From Ferdinandcohnia sp047238305 (GTDB lineage: Bacteria; Bacillota; Bacilli; Bacillales; Bacillaceae_L), in assembly GCF_047238305.1 (NCBI RefSeq), contig NZ_JBDFMO010000001.1, forward strand, positions 3,162,001 through 3,226,000: a DNA stretch of 64,000 nucleotides. Direction: 5' to 3'. Of this stretch, positions 20,971-29,250 are shown piece after piece; position 1 is the first letter of the stretch; every line of letters begins with the position of its first letter. Position numbers and translations under genes: made by a program. Under the pieces are notes generated by a model. It saw only the letters and a program-made list of their open reading frames with translations, had not been told where the DNA came from and ran no database searches.

Positions 20971-20991
20971 CTACCTTGTATAGCAAACTAG
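20971..20991. promoter_or_regulatory. PadR operator-like dyad 2
   Basis: CTACCTTGTATAGCAAACTAG resembles dyad 1 (CTA-N-TTG-TA core) and lies just before the padR ribosome binding site. Confidence 0.4.
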
Positions 20992-21009
20992 AGGGGGGAG
21001 TAAGATGAG

Positions 21010-21333
21010 ATGTCAATAAGAAGCCAATTGTTAAAGGGAGTATTGGATGGATGTGTGTTGGCTGTCATCGAAAAGGAGCCTATTTATGGTTATGAACTTT
21101 CACAAAAATTGCTGAATATCGGTTTAGCAGATGTAAGTGAAGGAACGATTTATCCAATTTTATTACGGCTTCAGAAAAATGGGCTCATCAGGGGAGAAAT
21201 GCGCCCCTCTGAATCAGGACCGAATCGCAAATATTATTTTCTGACTGAAAAGGGACACGAGGCATTAGAGATTATTACGGAAGAATGGAAACAAATTTCA
21301 AAACCAGTAAACGAATTACTGAAAGGGAGGTAA
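21010..21333 (+). CDS. PadR-family transcriptional regulator
   Basis: 107-aa winged-helix PadR regulator of the short (subfamily 2) type. Diagnostic stretches are LKGVLDGCVLAVIEKEPIYGYE at the N-terminus, EGTIYPILLRLQKNGLI as recognition helix and wing, and GPNRKYYFLTEKG. It most likely represses its own operon through the dyads upstream. The partner gene follows 4 nt after the stop, the usual padR-HAAS arrangement. GGGGGGAG lies upstream of ATG 21010; the ATG at 21005 hits an early stop. Confidence 0.9.
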   Translation: MSIRSQLLKGVLDGCVLAVIEKEPIYGYELSQKLLNIGLADVSEGTIYPILLRLQKNGLIRGEMRPSESGPNRKYYFLTEKGHEALEIITEEWKQISKPVNELLKGR

Positions 21334-21337
21334 GGAT

Positions 21338-22093
21338 ATGTTATCAACAAAAAGTGAGGCATTTATCGACAATCTCAGAATGTACTTAATGATGTCAGGA
21401 AAAAATGAACAAGAAATTAAGGAATTAATGGAGGAATTAAAGGATCATTTCACCGAGGCAGAGAAAAGTGGGAGAAGCATAAATGATATTATTGATCAAA
21501 CACCAGAACAATATATGGCTTCATTAAAACAAGAAATGAAGACAGATTATAATAGTCTATTAAAATTCCTTCCAGTCTTTTTTATTGGATTTATAGCCTA
21601 TTTCCTCATAGGACCTGCCATAAGAGGAGAGTTTGAACTAAACATAATACAAGTCATTGGGATGCCCATTTTAGCTGTGTTAATGCTTGCTGTTTACGTC
21701 TACTTTTTACAGAATGCAGGTCGGAAGCAATACTCAAAGAAGAAATTTTTTCTTGGGGGCGTAATTGCCAGTATGATTGTCACAACATTAGCGATTCTCT
21801 TAATCGTTGTGAGTGATATATTTGTTAAGCCGTTTTTTGTAGGTGGCACAACTGCAGATATAGTTGTGATCGTGATTTGCTTTAGTATTTTTATAGGTAC
21901 AGCGATTTGGCGTAAGATGTGGTCTCCCATTTGGATACCAGCATTTCTGATTATTCCTGATATTTTTACCCGTTTTACAGACTGGAGTGTTGAAACAATC
22001 CTTATCATTAGTATGGCATCATTTGTATTAATGTTTGTGTTTATCATTTTGAATATCTTGATACAAGAAAAAAGGAAAAAGAGGGTTGTCTGA
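21338..22093 (+). CDS. HAAS-domain (DUF1700-like) membrane protein
   Basis: 251-aa protein with an N-terminal cytosolic helical domain (residues 1-70; NLRMYLMMSGKNEQEIKELMEELKDHF region) followed by about six transmembrane helices. This is the HAAS plus membrane architecture that is habitually encoded with PadR regulators in Firmicutes. GGGAGGT upstream, 4 nt after padR. A membrane-stress sensing role is proposed for such pairs but is not shown here. Confidence 0.8.
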   Translation: MLSTKSEAFIDNLRMYLMMSGKNEQEIKELMEELKDHFTEAEKSGRSINDIIDQTPEQYMASLKQEMKTDYNSLLKFLPVFFIGFIAYFLIGPAIRGEFELNIIQVIGMPILAVLMLAVYVYFLQNAGRKQYSKKKFFLGGVIASMIVTTLAILLIVVSDIFVKPFFVGGTTADIVVIVICFSIFIGTAIWRKMWSPIWIPAFLIIPDIFTRFTDWSVETILIISMASFVLMFVFIILNILIQEKRKKRVV

Positions 22094-22222
22094 GCAAGCA
22101 TAGTAATAAAACGAATACATTACCCTATGGAAATTTTATAACAAGAAGAGAAATTTTACGTTATTTTAATGCACGTAACATAAAGCATTTATAAAAACCA
22201 TATTTCTTAAAGCGATTTTAAC

Positions 22223-22279
22223 AGCCCCTTAATATTCACTTACTACAATGGTAAAAAGGTAAGTGGATAGAAAGGGGCT
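22223..22279. repeat. nested inverted repeat before the yfhP-like gene
   Basis: Outer arms AGCCCCTT/AAGGGGCT and inner arms CACTTAC/GTAAGTG form one long interrupted hairpin. It is not followed by a T run, so it is not a standard terminator. Confidence 0.6.
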
Positions 22280-22357
22280 TTACATGTTTCCTAGTCATTG
22301 TGATGAGATCTTATTTTGGCAAACAAAAGGTGAGATGCTAAAAAGGAGGAGAACAGT

Positions 22358-23317
22358 ATGGATACTGCTACGCATGTTATGACAGGAGTGGGTTTGGCGG
22401 GTTTGTCCTTTCTTGACCCAACGATGGCCAATCATCCAGAACTACTTTCATCTATGTTGTTTTGTACAATTGTAGGCTCTAATGCTCCTGATATAGATAT
22501 CATTCATAAGTGGAAAGGGAATGATATTTATGTTCAAAAGCATCGAGGCTTTAGTCATTCGATCCCCGCCCAAGCGATGCTAATCTTCTGTATTGCTGGT
22601 GGTGCCTCGATGGTCAATGGTGGATTATACTTTTCTACTTTTTTGTTTTGGACCTGTTTAGCAGTACTTCTCCATGTGATATCAGATATTTTTAACATTT
22701 ATGGAACACAGGCATTTCGACCGTTGCGTAATAACTGGATTGCATTAAATATCCTGCCAATCTTTGATCCGTTTATTATGCTCGGACATTTACTTGGAAC
22801 TGTTTTATGGTTTATGGGTTTATCACCCGGCATTGTATTTTCTTATCTGTATATTCTTATTTTCATATACGTTTTGCTCCGATATGTCATACAACGCAAG
22901 ATAAAAAGAAAGCTGCTTTGCCAACGAGATTCAGGAGTAACCTACACGCTAATTCCAATGTTTCGCATCGATCACTGGGGGATTATTGCGAGTTTGAATG
23001 ATCGATATAAGCTTGGAAAATATGAAAATGGTCGTATCACTTGGTCAAAAGACGTAATGAAAGCAGATGAAAAAAACAAAATTATCTGTGCATCAAAGAA
23101 AAATACATTTGTGCACTTTATAAAAAAACAATCGGATTGCATACATGCCAAAATTATTGAAAAAATGGACGGTTATGAGGTACATTGGTATGATCTTCGC
23201 TATCAATCTAGGATCGATGAACCGTATGTGGCCATTATTAAATTAGATCGAAAGCTTAATTTTGTTCATAGTGAAATAAAACGTGGATTCATTAGACCTA
23301 CAGAAAGTGTTGAATAA
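22358..23317 (+). CDS. YfhP-like membrane-bound metal-dependent hydrolase (YdjM family)
   Basis: 319-aa protein. The N-terminal MDTATHVMTGVGLAGL, the NAPDIDIIHKW segment and KHRGFSHS carry the His/Asp residues of the LexA-regulated YdjM-type hydrolase family. Four or so hydrophobic helices follow (about 60-190), then a soluble C-terminal domain of 120 residues. B. subtilis YfhP has the same size and build. AAGGAGGAG lies 8 nt upstream. The substrate is unknown. A 32-codon frame (22283-22381) overlaps its start. Confidence 0.82.
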   Translation: MDTATHVMTGVGLAGLSFLDPTMANHPELLSSMLFCTIVGSNAPDIDIIHKWKGNDIYVQKHRGFSHSIPAQAMLIFCIAGGASMVNGGLYFSTFLFWTCLAVLLHVISDIFNIYGTQAFRPLRNNWIALNILPIFDPFIMLGHLLGTVLWFMGLSPGIVFSYLYILIFIYVLLRYVIQRKIKRKLLCQRDSGVTYTLIPMFRIDHWGIIASLNDRYKLGKYENGRITWSKDVMKADEKNKIICASKKNTFVHFIKKQSDCIHAKIIEKMDGYEVHWYDLRYQSRIDEPYVAIIKLDRKLNFVHSEIKRGFIRPTESVE

Positions 23318-23370
23318 AGTATGAAGTAACTACAGTCCACCCTTTCCATCTATAAATATACTTCTCATTT

Positions 23371-23396
23371 GCACCGCAATATGTGGTGCTTTTTGT
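23371..23396 (+). terminator. terminator of the yfhP-like gene
   Basis: GCACCGCA/TGTGGTGC, 3-nt loop, T5. The rest of 23397-23730 holds no intact gene; on the minus strand a 42-codon stretch ending at 23428 without a start is the only coding-like trace. Confidence 0.8.
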
Positions 23397-23730
23397 TTGT
23401 AAAAATAGCATAGTTAATTCCAAGTTATTATTTAGTTGTCCTACGTCCTTCTAAACAATCAGACAAATTTGTGATTCCACACTGATGTCGAGTGATTCGG
23501 AGCATACGTCCATCTAATCGAGGATGTTTGCCTATCCACCAAGTCAGCAGCCCTCAACATACATAATCCTAAAATATCCTGAAATATCCAAAAATATGAG
23601 ATTTGAGCAATTATTCTAAAAAGATATACAATTTTATTATGTCTTTAATCTTTTCGTTTAAGAATTCAAAAAAAGCATCAACAATTAGCAATTTTGCTAG
23701 TTTAAAAAAATTTTGGGGGTATGTAGGTAA

Positions 23731-24630
23731 ATGAAAAAAAGATTATCAATTTTATTTTTAGTACTAGTCTTAGGAATCATGACAGCTTGTGGCACAGGAG
23801 AGGAAGCGGGAGGCACGACTAAGGGGGCCAAATCAGGAGGATCTAGTTTAGATGAGTTGAAAGAAAAAGGTACCGTTACGATTGGTTTTGCGAATGAGGC
23901 ACCATATGCCTATCAAGATCCCAAAACGGGTGAATTAAAAGGGGCAGCCGTTGAGATTGCGACAAAGGTTTTTCACAATATGGGAATTGAAAATGTAAAA
24001 GGTCAAATTGCCGAGTGGAATCAGTTGATTCCGGGGGTAAAAGCAGGCAAATTCGATGTAATTACAGCAGGAATGGCGATTTTACCAGAACGTTCTGAAC
24101 AAGTTGCATTTGGTGAACCAGAAATTCAATATGGTGAAGGCTTAATTGTTGAAAAAGGAAATCCCTTAGATCTTCACAGCTACTCAGATATTGCAGACAA
24201 TCCGGATGTGATTGTAGCGGTCATGTCTGGTGCAACAGAAATCGAGTTCTTGAAAGAAATGGGTGTGAGCGAAGACCAAATCCTTGAAGTTGCTGATATT
24301 CCGGCGACATTCTCTGCTGTTCAATCAGGTCGGGCTCAAGCAACAACTGGTACTGAAATGACAGTGAAAATGGCTTTACAATCTTCTGATCAGAACGCAC
24401 TAGAATTTGTTGAAGATTTTGAGCAGCCAGACATCAAAGGTGTACCAAGTTTTGGTGCAGCAGCATTTGCGAAAAGTAATGAAGAACTAAGGGAAGCGTA
24501 TAATGCAGAACTTCAGAAACTTAAAGAAAATGGAGAGATTCTTGATCTCATTACCCCATCTGGTTTTGGTGAAGGAAACCTTGTTCCAAATGATTTAACG
24601 ACGGAACAAGTGATCGAAAGTTTAAAATAA
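23731..24630 (+). CDS. ehuB: ectoine/hydroxyectoine ABC transporter, substrate-binding lipoprotein
   Basis: 299-aa lipoprotein with a signal peptide (residues 1-19) and lipobox Cys20 in IMTACG. The body is a family-3 solute-binding protein, starting KEKGTVTIGFANEAPYAYQD and including the AGMAILPERSEQVAFGEP hinge. Similarity and the EhuB-C-D-A gene order point to ectoine/5-hydroxyectoine uptake as osmoprotectant or nutrient. It is followed by a strong terminator, so it is probably made in excess of the permease subunits. Polar amino acids are the main alternative substrate class. Confidence 0.85.
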   Translation: MKKRLSILFLVLVLGIMTACGTGEEAGGTTKGAKSGGSSLDELKEKGTVTIGFANEAPYAYQDPKTGELKGAAVEIATKVFHNMGIENVKGQIAEWNQLIPGVKAGKFDVITAGMAILPERSEQVAFGEPEIQYGEGLIVEKGNPLDLHSYSDIADNPDVIVAVMSGATEIEFLKEMGVSEDQILEVADIPATFSAVQSGRAQATTGTEMTVKMALQSSDQNALEFVEDFEQPDIKGVPSFGAAAFAKSNEELREAYNAELQKLKENGEILDLITPSGFGEGNLVPNDLTTEQVIESLK

Positions 24631-24649
24631 CACGGGGAAAAGATGGATA

Positions 24650-24676
24650 GGTCTCCCAGTATGGGAGACCTTTTTT
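24650..24676 (+). terminator. intra-operon terminator between ehuB and ehuC
   Basis: GGTCTCCCA/TGGGAGACC, 3-nt loop, T6. It probably attenuates transcription into the permease and ATPase genes. Confidence 0.85.
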
Positions 24677-24689
24677 CATAACAAATGAG

Positions 24690-25361
24690 GTGAGTCCAAT
24701 TAGTCAAATAGGTGAAATCTTTTCAATATTACTTCAAGGTCTTAATATTACGATTCTTATTTTAGTTACGTCTGCATTTTTCTCTTTTTTAATTGCATTT
24801 TTAGCGGGATTTGGTCGCTTATCAATGAACTTTTTTATTCGAAAATTCACAGGTTTTTTCGTAGAAATCTTTCGCGGAACCTCATTAATCATTCAGTTGT
24901 TTTGGTTCTTCTACGCGCTTCCGATTTTGTTTGGAATTGATTTAGGATCTGAATTTTGGGCATGTGTAATTGCAATTTCAATGAACTATGGAGCGTATAT
25001 GTCGGAAACGGTTCGTGGTTCAATCCTCTCCGTTTCACATGGACAAACAGAAGCAGCCATTGCTCTGAACATGTCACGCTTTCAACGTATGAAAATTGTT
25101 ATTTTACCCCAGGCAGTAAGGATGATGCTACCGGAATTCGGCAATTATCTGATTCAAATGTTGAAGGCAACCTCACTCATATCACTCGTAGGCTTGGCTG
25201 ATATTGTGTATAGAGGCCAACTTTATACAAATACCAATCTTTCTTCGACGCCTACTGTATATTTATTCATTCTTATTTTTTATTTTGTAATCGCCTTACC
25301 TTTAATCGGTTTAACAAAGTGGGCGGAAAAACAATCATCGAAGGGAGTGGCTAGCGAATAA
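24690..25361 (+). CDS. ehuC: ectoine ABC transporter permease EhuC
   Basis: 223-aa membrane permease of the HisM/amino-acid type with about five helices and the ATPase-docking EAA loop (EAAIALNMSRFQRMKIVILPQA region, about residues 115-140). It forms the translocation pore together with EhuD. The start is unclear: GTG 24690 has no separate ribosome binding site, while GAGGTGAG directly downstream would suit a non-standard start a few codons later (ATT at 24699). The stop overlaps the ehuD ATG (TAATG), indicating translational coupling. Confidence 0.83.
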   Translation: MSPISQIGEIFSILLQGLNITILILVTSAFFSFLIAFLAGFGRLSMNFFIRKFTGFFVEIFRGTSLIIQLFWFFYALPILFGIDLGSEFWACVIAISMNYGAYMSETVRGSILSVSHGQTEAAIALNMSRFQRMKIVILPQAVRMMLPEFGNYLIQMLKATSLISLVGLADIVYRGQLYTNTNLSSTPTVYLFILIFYFVIALPLIGLTKWAEKQSSKGVASE

Positions 25362-26080
25362 TGTGGGATTGGAATATGTTTTTTGGATCACTTCCGATGA
25401 TATTCAAAGGGATGTGGGTGACCCTTGGGGTGACAATCGCCTGTTATCTGTTTGCAATGATATTTGGTTTTGTTTGGGTAATGTTAAAACGAATTCCTTT
25501 TAAACCTGTTCAGTGGCTGATTTCATTTGTTCTTGAGTTTATTCGATCAACACCGCCGCTTGTTCAACTTTTTTTCTTGTTTTTTGGGTTGCCGATGGTT
25601 CCATATATTGGAGTGAGCTTAAGTCCATTCACGGTTGCTGTACTGGGGCTTGGCGTTCACTTTAGCACATATATTTCTGAAATTTATCGTTCAGGAATTG
25701 AATCTGTCGATAAAGGGCAATGGGAAGCCTCTATTGCGTTGAATATGTCTATAAAGGATAGATGGACAAAAATAATTCTTCCCCAAGCGATCCCTCCGAC
25801 GATCCCGATGCTAGGGAATTATTTGATCATCATGTTCAAGGAAGTACCTTTGACGTCAACAGTTGGTGTTGCGGGTATGCTGCTCATGGCAGATAAATTT
25901 GGTGCGAGAAATTGGGCGTATCTAGAACCATATACATTAGTGGCTCTTTTCTTCTTGCTTTTAAGCTATCCATCAGCAGTCTTAATAAAGAAATTAGAAA
26001 ACAAACTGAATCGACGATTTGATAAGAAAGATCCAACAGGAACGAAAAGTTTAAAGAAGGGAGTGGCAATCGATGGCTGA
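25361..26080 (+). CDS. ehuD: ectoine ABC transporter permease EhuD
   Basis: 239-aa permease paralogous to EhuC, about five transmembrane helices, EAA loop WEASIALNMSIKDRWTKII followed by LPQAIPPTIP. The C-terminal 20 residues are basic and cytosolic. It starts inside the ehuC stop codon and its own last codons overlap ehuA by 8 bp, so B-C-D-A is one operon. Confidence 0.83.
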   Translation: MWDWNMFFGSLPMIFKGMWVTLGVTIACYLFAMIFGFVWVMLKRIPFKPVQWLISFVLEFIRSTPPLVQLFFLFFGLPMVPYIGVSLSPFTVAVLGLGVHFSTYISEIYRSGIESVDKGQWEASIALNMSIKDRWTKIILPQAIPPTIPMLGNYLIIMFKEVPLTSTVGVAGMLLMADKFGARNWAYLEPYTLVALFFLLLSYPSAVLIKKLENKLNRRFDKKDPTGTKSLKKGVAIDG

Positions 26081-26843
26081 GCCGATTGTAACCTATAAAA
26101 ATGTGACAAAGTCTTTCGGTGAAGTGGATGTCTTAAAAGGGATTAACTTAGATATCGCACCTGCTGAAAAAATCGCGTTAATTGGACCAAGTGGGTCTGG
26201 GAAAACGACGATTATTCGTTTATTAATGACATTGGAGGAACCCACTTCAGGGGTCATCGAGGTTGATGGTCAAAACCTTTGGCAAATGGAGAAAAAAGGG
26301 GAATTAGTAAGAGCGAACGAAAAGCATTTAAGGCAAATTAGAGGGGATATCGGGATGGTATTCCAGCACTTTAATTTGTTTCCACATATGACCATTCTAG
26401 AAAATTGTATGACAGGTCCAATTCATGTGAAAGGTCATTCCAAAGAAGAAGCCAGGAAAAATGCAATCGAAATGCTAGAAAAGGTTGGGCTGGGTGATAA
26501 ATTAGATAACTATCCAAATCAGCTTTCCGGTGGTCAAAAGCAACGGGTAGCGATGGCACGTGCTCTCGTGATGCGTCCGAAAGTAATGCTGTTTGACGAG
26601 GTAACCTCTGCCCTTGATCCAGAGCTTGTTGGTGAGGTTTTAGAGGTCATCCGTGACATTGCCAAAGAAGGGGAAATGGCGATGGTCCTTGTGACACATG
26701 AAATGGACTTTGCCCGAGATGTCGCCGATAGGATCATCTTCTTGGAGAATGGCGTGATTGCTGAACAAGGAACACCTGAAGAGGTGTTAGAAAATACGGA
26801 AAGCGAACGTCTGCAGCAGTTTCTTAGTCGTTTTCGTTCTTAA
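26073..26843 (+). CDS. ehuA: ectoine ABC transporter ATPase EhuA
   Basis: 256-aa ABC ATPase with Walker A GPSGSGKTT (about 38-46), Q-loop MVFQHFNLFPHMT, signature LSGGQ, Walker B VMLFDEVTSALDP and switch His in VTHEMDF. It is the polar-amino-acid/ectoine subgroup (GlnQ-like). GGAGTGG lies before the ATG, which overlaps ehuD. A terminator follows about 40 nt downstream and ends the operon. Confidence 0.88.
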   Translation: MAEPIVTYKNVTKSFGEVDVLKGINLDIAPAEKIALIGPSGSGKTTIIRLLMTLEEPTSGVIEVDGQNLWQMEKKGELVRANEKHLRQIRGDIGMVFQHFNLFPHMTILENCMTGPIHVKGHSKEEARKNAIEMLEKVGLGDKLDNYPNQLSGGQKQRVAMARALVMRPKVMLFDEVTSALDPELVGEVLEVIRDIAKEGEMAMVLVTHEMDFARDVADRIIFLENGVIAEQGTPEEVLENTESERLQQFLSRFRS

Positions 26844-26880
26844 AATTGGGGGTAACCCAAATACCATTTAAAGCGTTTAT

Positions 26881-26922
26881 AGAGAAGGTGAGGCATCGTA
26901 TAGTCTCACCTTCTCTTTTTAG
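26881..26922 (+). terminator. ehu operon terminator
   Basis: AGAGAAGGTGAG/CTCACCTTCTCT perfect 12-bp stem, T5. Confidence 0.9.
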
Positions 26923-27029
26923 ACTACAAGAAATTAAAGGATAATCAGGTCTTGTAGAGAATACATTGAATTGTATATTTTTTGCAACGTTAAAGAAGTA
27001 AAGTTGTGAAAATTTCTGGGGGTGTTGGG

Positions 27030-28409
27030 ATGGAGCGTATCTTAGGAAAGACAAAAGATGAGTGGATTCAAGCTTTTCCATTAGTAGAAAAACTTATCTT
27101 AACCGAGGAGGTTTTTTGGAGTAATCCGAAATACCAGGATTTTGAAAGTGCTAATCAATATGTTTCTTTAAAAATCAAGGATGTCCGTGATGCGGAAGAA
27201 AGATTAAAGAGATTTTCACCGTACCTTGCTCGCGCTTTCCCAGAGACAAGGGAAATGAATGGGATTATCGAATCACCCTTAAAAGAAATTCCTACGATGC
27301 AGAGTTCTTTAGAAAACTATTTTAGTAAAAAGATAGAAGGAAAAATGCTCTTGAAATGTGATAGTCATCTACCGATTTCTGGATCGATTAAAGCAAGAGG
27401 CGGTATTTATGAAGTTTTAAAGCATGCTGAAGACATAGCAATTGAAAATAGGCTTCTATCTACGGAAGAAAATTATAGCAAACTCGAAAATGATACATAT
27501 AGAAAGTTCTTTTCCAATTATTCAATAGTTGTGGGTTCTACCGGGAATCTCGGATTAAGTATTGGAATTATTAGTGCAAAGCTAGGCTTTAACGTAACAG
27601 TTCATATGTCAGCCGATGCTAAGCAATGGAAAAAGGACCTACTCAGAAGTAAGGGAGTATCAGTGATCGAACATGAATTAGACTACAGTGTTGCAGTTGA
27701 ACAAGGAAGAGAACAGTCCCAGAAAGATCCTAACAGTTATTTTATCGATGATGAAAATTCAACCGATTTATTTTTAGGTTATGCTGTAGCTGCATCAAGG
27801 CTAAAAAAACAACTAGAGGCGAAGGATATCATAATAGATGAAGACCATCCATTGTTTGTGTACCTTCCATGTGGAGTTGGAGGAGGGCCAGGAGGGGTGG
27901 CGTTTGGTCTGAAACTCATTTTTAAAGATCATGTCCATTGTTTCTTTGCTGAACCGACCCATTCTCCTTGTATGTTATTAGGGTTATTAACTGAGCAACA
28001 TGACAAAATTTCGGTCCAAGACATAGGCATCGATAACAAAACCGCTGCTGATGGATTAGCGGTTGGAAGACCATCGGGATTCGTTGGAAAAACGTTGGAA
28101 CACCTGATTAGTGGGGTTTACACAGTTGAAGACGATCAACTATTTGCCTATCTCAGTATGTTGGCACAAACAGAAGATATATATTTAGAACCATCTGCAT
28201 TAGCAGGTATTGCGGGTCCAGCCCGATTATTTACAGAGCTAGAAGGAAGAACGTATATCGAAAATAATCAAGTTACAGAAAAAATGAAACGAGCGGTGCA
28301 CATTTCATGGGCAACGGGAGGCAGCATGGTTCCTAAAAAAATAATGGATTCATATGTAGAAACAGGGGTAAAGGTATTAAAATCGAAGACCTCCCAGAAT
28401 AATGTGTAG
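27030..28409 (+). CDS. dsdA: D-serine ammonia-lyase (D-serine dehydratase)
   Basis: 459-aa PLP enzyme that converts D-serine to pyruvate and ammonia. The PLP lysine lies in SGSIKARGG (about residue 120), the phosphate-binding Gly-rich loop is GSTGNLGLSIG (about 172), and PCGVGGGPGG and ADGLAVGRPSG are DsdA landmarks; length matches the family (about 440-450). The start is ATG 27030 after GGGGGTG, not the upstream GTG at 27006. It is monocistronic, between the ehu operon and a LysE-type exporter. It may detoxify or use D-serine as carbon source. Confidence 0.92.
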   Translation: MERILGKTKDEWIQAFPLVEKLILTEEVFWSNPKYQDFESANQYVSLKIKDVRDAEERLKRFSPYLARAFPETREMNGIIESPLKEIPTMQSSLENYFSKKIEGKMLLKCDSHLPISGSIKARGGIYEVLKHAEDIAIENRLLSTEENYSKLENDTYRKFFSNYSIVVGSTGNLGLSIGIISAKLGFNVTVHMSADAKQWKKDLLRSKGVSVIEHELDYSVAVEQGREQSQKDPNSYFIDDENSTDLFLGYAVAASRLKKQLEAKDIIIDEDHPLFVYLPCGVGGGPGGVAFGLKLIFKDHVHCFFAEPTHSPCMLLGLLTEQHDKISVQDIGIDNKTAADGLAVGRPSGFVGKTLEHLISGVYTVEDDQLFAYLSMLAQTEDIYLEPSALAGIAGPARLFTELEGRTYIENNQVTEKMKRAVHISWATGGSMVPKKIMDSYVETGVKVLKSKTSQNNV

Positions 28410-28439
28410 GAGTACAAGTACCTCAACTTAAGTTAATTG

Positions 28440-28467
28440 AAAAAACCGTTCAGTGATATGAACGGTG
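28440..28467 (-). terminator. terminator of the LysE-type gene
   Basis: On the minus strand ACCGTTC/GAACGGT, 8-nt loop, T6. It also lies just after dsdA. Confidence 0.8.
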
Positions 28468-28481
28468 AAAGTGTATAAGAG

Positions 28482-29111
28482 TTATATTCCGGTTTTAACG
28501 CCAAAACCTACTAAAAGGATGCCAGTTGATTTTTGGAAAACTTTTTGGAATTTGGAGTTATTTAACCATTTTTTTGCGTAATCAATGACATAAACAAGGG
28601 TAAGAAACCATAATACAGCTAGAAAAGTAAGGATGAATGCTAACAAAAACAATTGCTGATTTATATTTCCACTCAAATCAATAAATTGAGGCATGATCGT
28701 GATATAAACCAAAACAGTCTTTGGATTAAGAACATTACTAAGTAAAGCTTGCATAAAGGACTCTTTATTATGCATGCTTTTAGAATTGCTTGTTGCATTT
28801 GCTTGTTCTTGAATGTCTTTTAAAGAAAACACATTTTTTGTGAAAAAACTTTTTATACCCAAATATATTAAGTATGCAGCTCCTAAATATTTGATTGTAC
28901 TGAAAAGAATAACAGATTTTGCAATGACAACTGATAATCCAAGAATGGCAATTAGCGTCCAAAACGAAAGTCCTGTTGCCATTCCGAGAACGGTATAACG
29001 TCCAGCTTTTGACCCATAGCTGAGTGTATTCTTTACCAAGAGCATCGTATCTGCACCAGGAATAACAACCATCATTGCAGCAATTGATATGTATGTTAGT
29101 AAACTATCCAT
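28482..29111 (-). CDS. LysE/RhtB-family amino-acid exporter
   Basis: 209-aa membrane protein with about six helices and the family motif VVIPGADTMLLVKNTLSYG near residue 15 followed by GLSFWTLIAILGLS. The conserved NPKTVLVYITIMPQF segment begins near residue 130. It exports amino acids or related small molecules; the substrate is unknown. GGAAGGAG lies before the ATG. It is divergent from a TrmB regulator, and the two share a promoter region with two matching operator sequences, so it is probably that regulator's target. Confidence 0.88.
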   Translation of the reverse strand: MDSLLTYISIAAMMVVIPGADTMLLVKNTLSYGSKAGRYTVLGMATGLSFWTLIAILGLSVVIAKSVILFSTIKYLGAAYLIYLGIKSFFTKNVFSLKDIQEQANATSNSKSMHNKESFMQALLSNVLNPKTVLVYITIMPQFIDLSGNINQQLFLLAFILTFLAVLWFLTLVYVIDYAKKWLNNSKFQKVFQKSTGILLVGFGVKTGI

Positions 29112-29134
29112 CTCGTTTCTCCTTCCACTTACAA

Positions 29135-29155
29135 TAGTGACTACTTAGGTAACTA
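29135..29155. promoter_or_regulatory. operator copy 1 (LysE side)
   Basis: Pattern TAGT-N2-CTAC-N4-GTAACTA in 21 bp, just downstream of the lysE -10 box. The same pattern in opposite orientation occurs at 29211-29231. Confidence 0.6.
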
Positions 29156-29162
29156 CTTAAAA

Positions 29163-29192
29163 AGTATATCAGATGGACTTGGAAATAATCAA
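29163..29192 (-). promoter_or_regulatory. promoter of the LysE-type gene
   Basis: On the minus strand TTGATT, 18 bp, TATACT (29163-29168). Confidence 0.6.
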
Positions 29193-29210
29193 CAGAATTT
29201 GTTAGTATAT

Positions 29211-29231
29211 TAGTTACTATGGTAGCGACTA
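29211..29231. promoter_or_regulatory. operator copy 2 (regulator side)
   Basis: Reverse-strand copy of the 29135-29155 pattern, 20 bp before the regulator's ATG; the two centres are 76 bp apart. Confidence 0.6.
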
Positions 29232-29250
29232 AGGTTGTGTTGGAGGGTTT

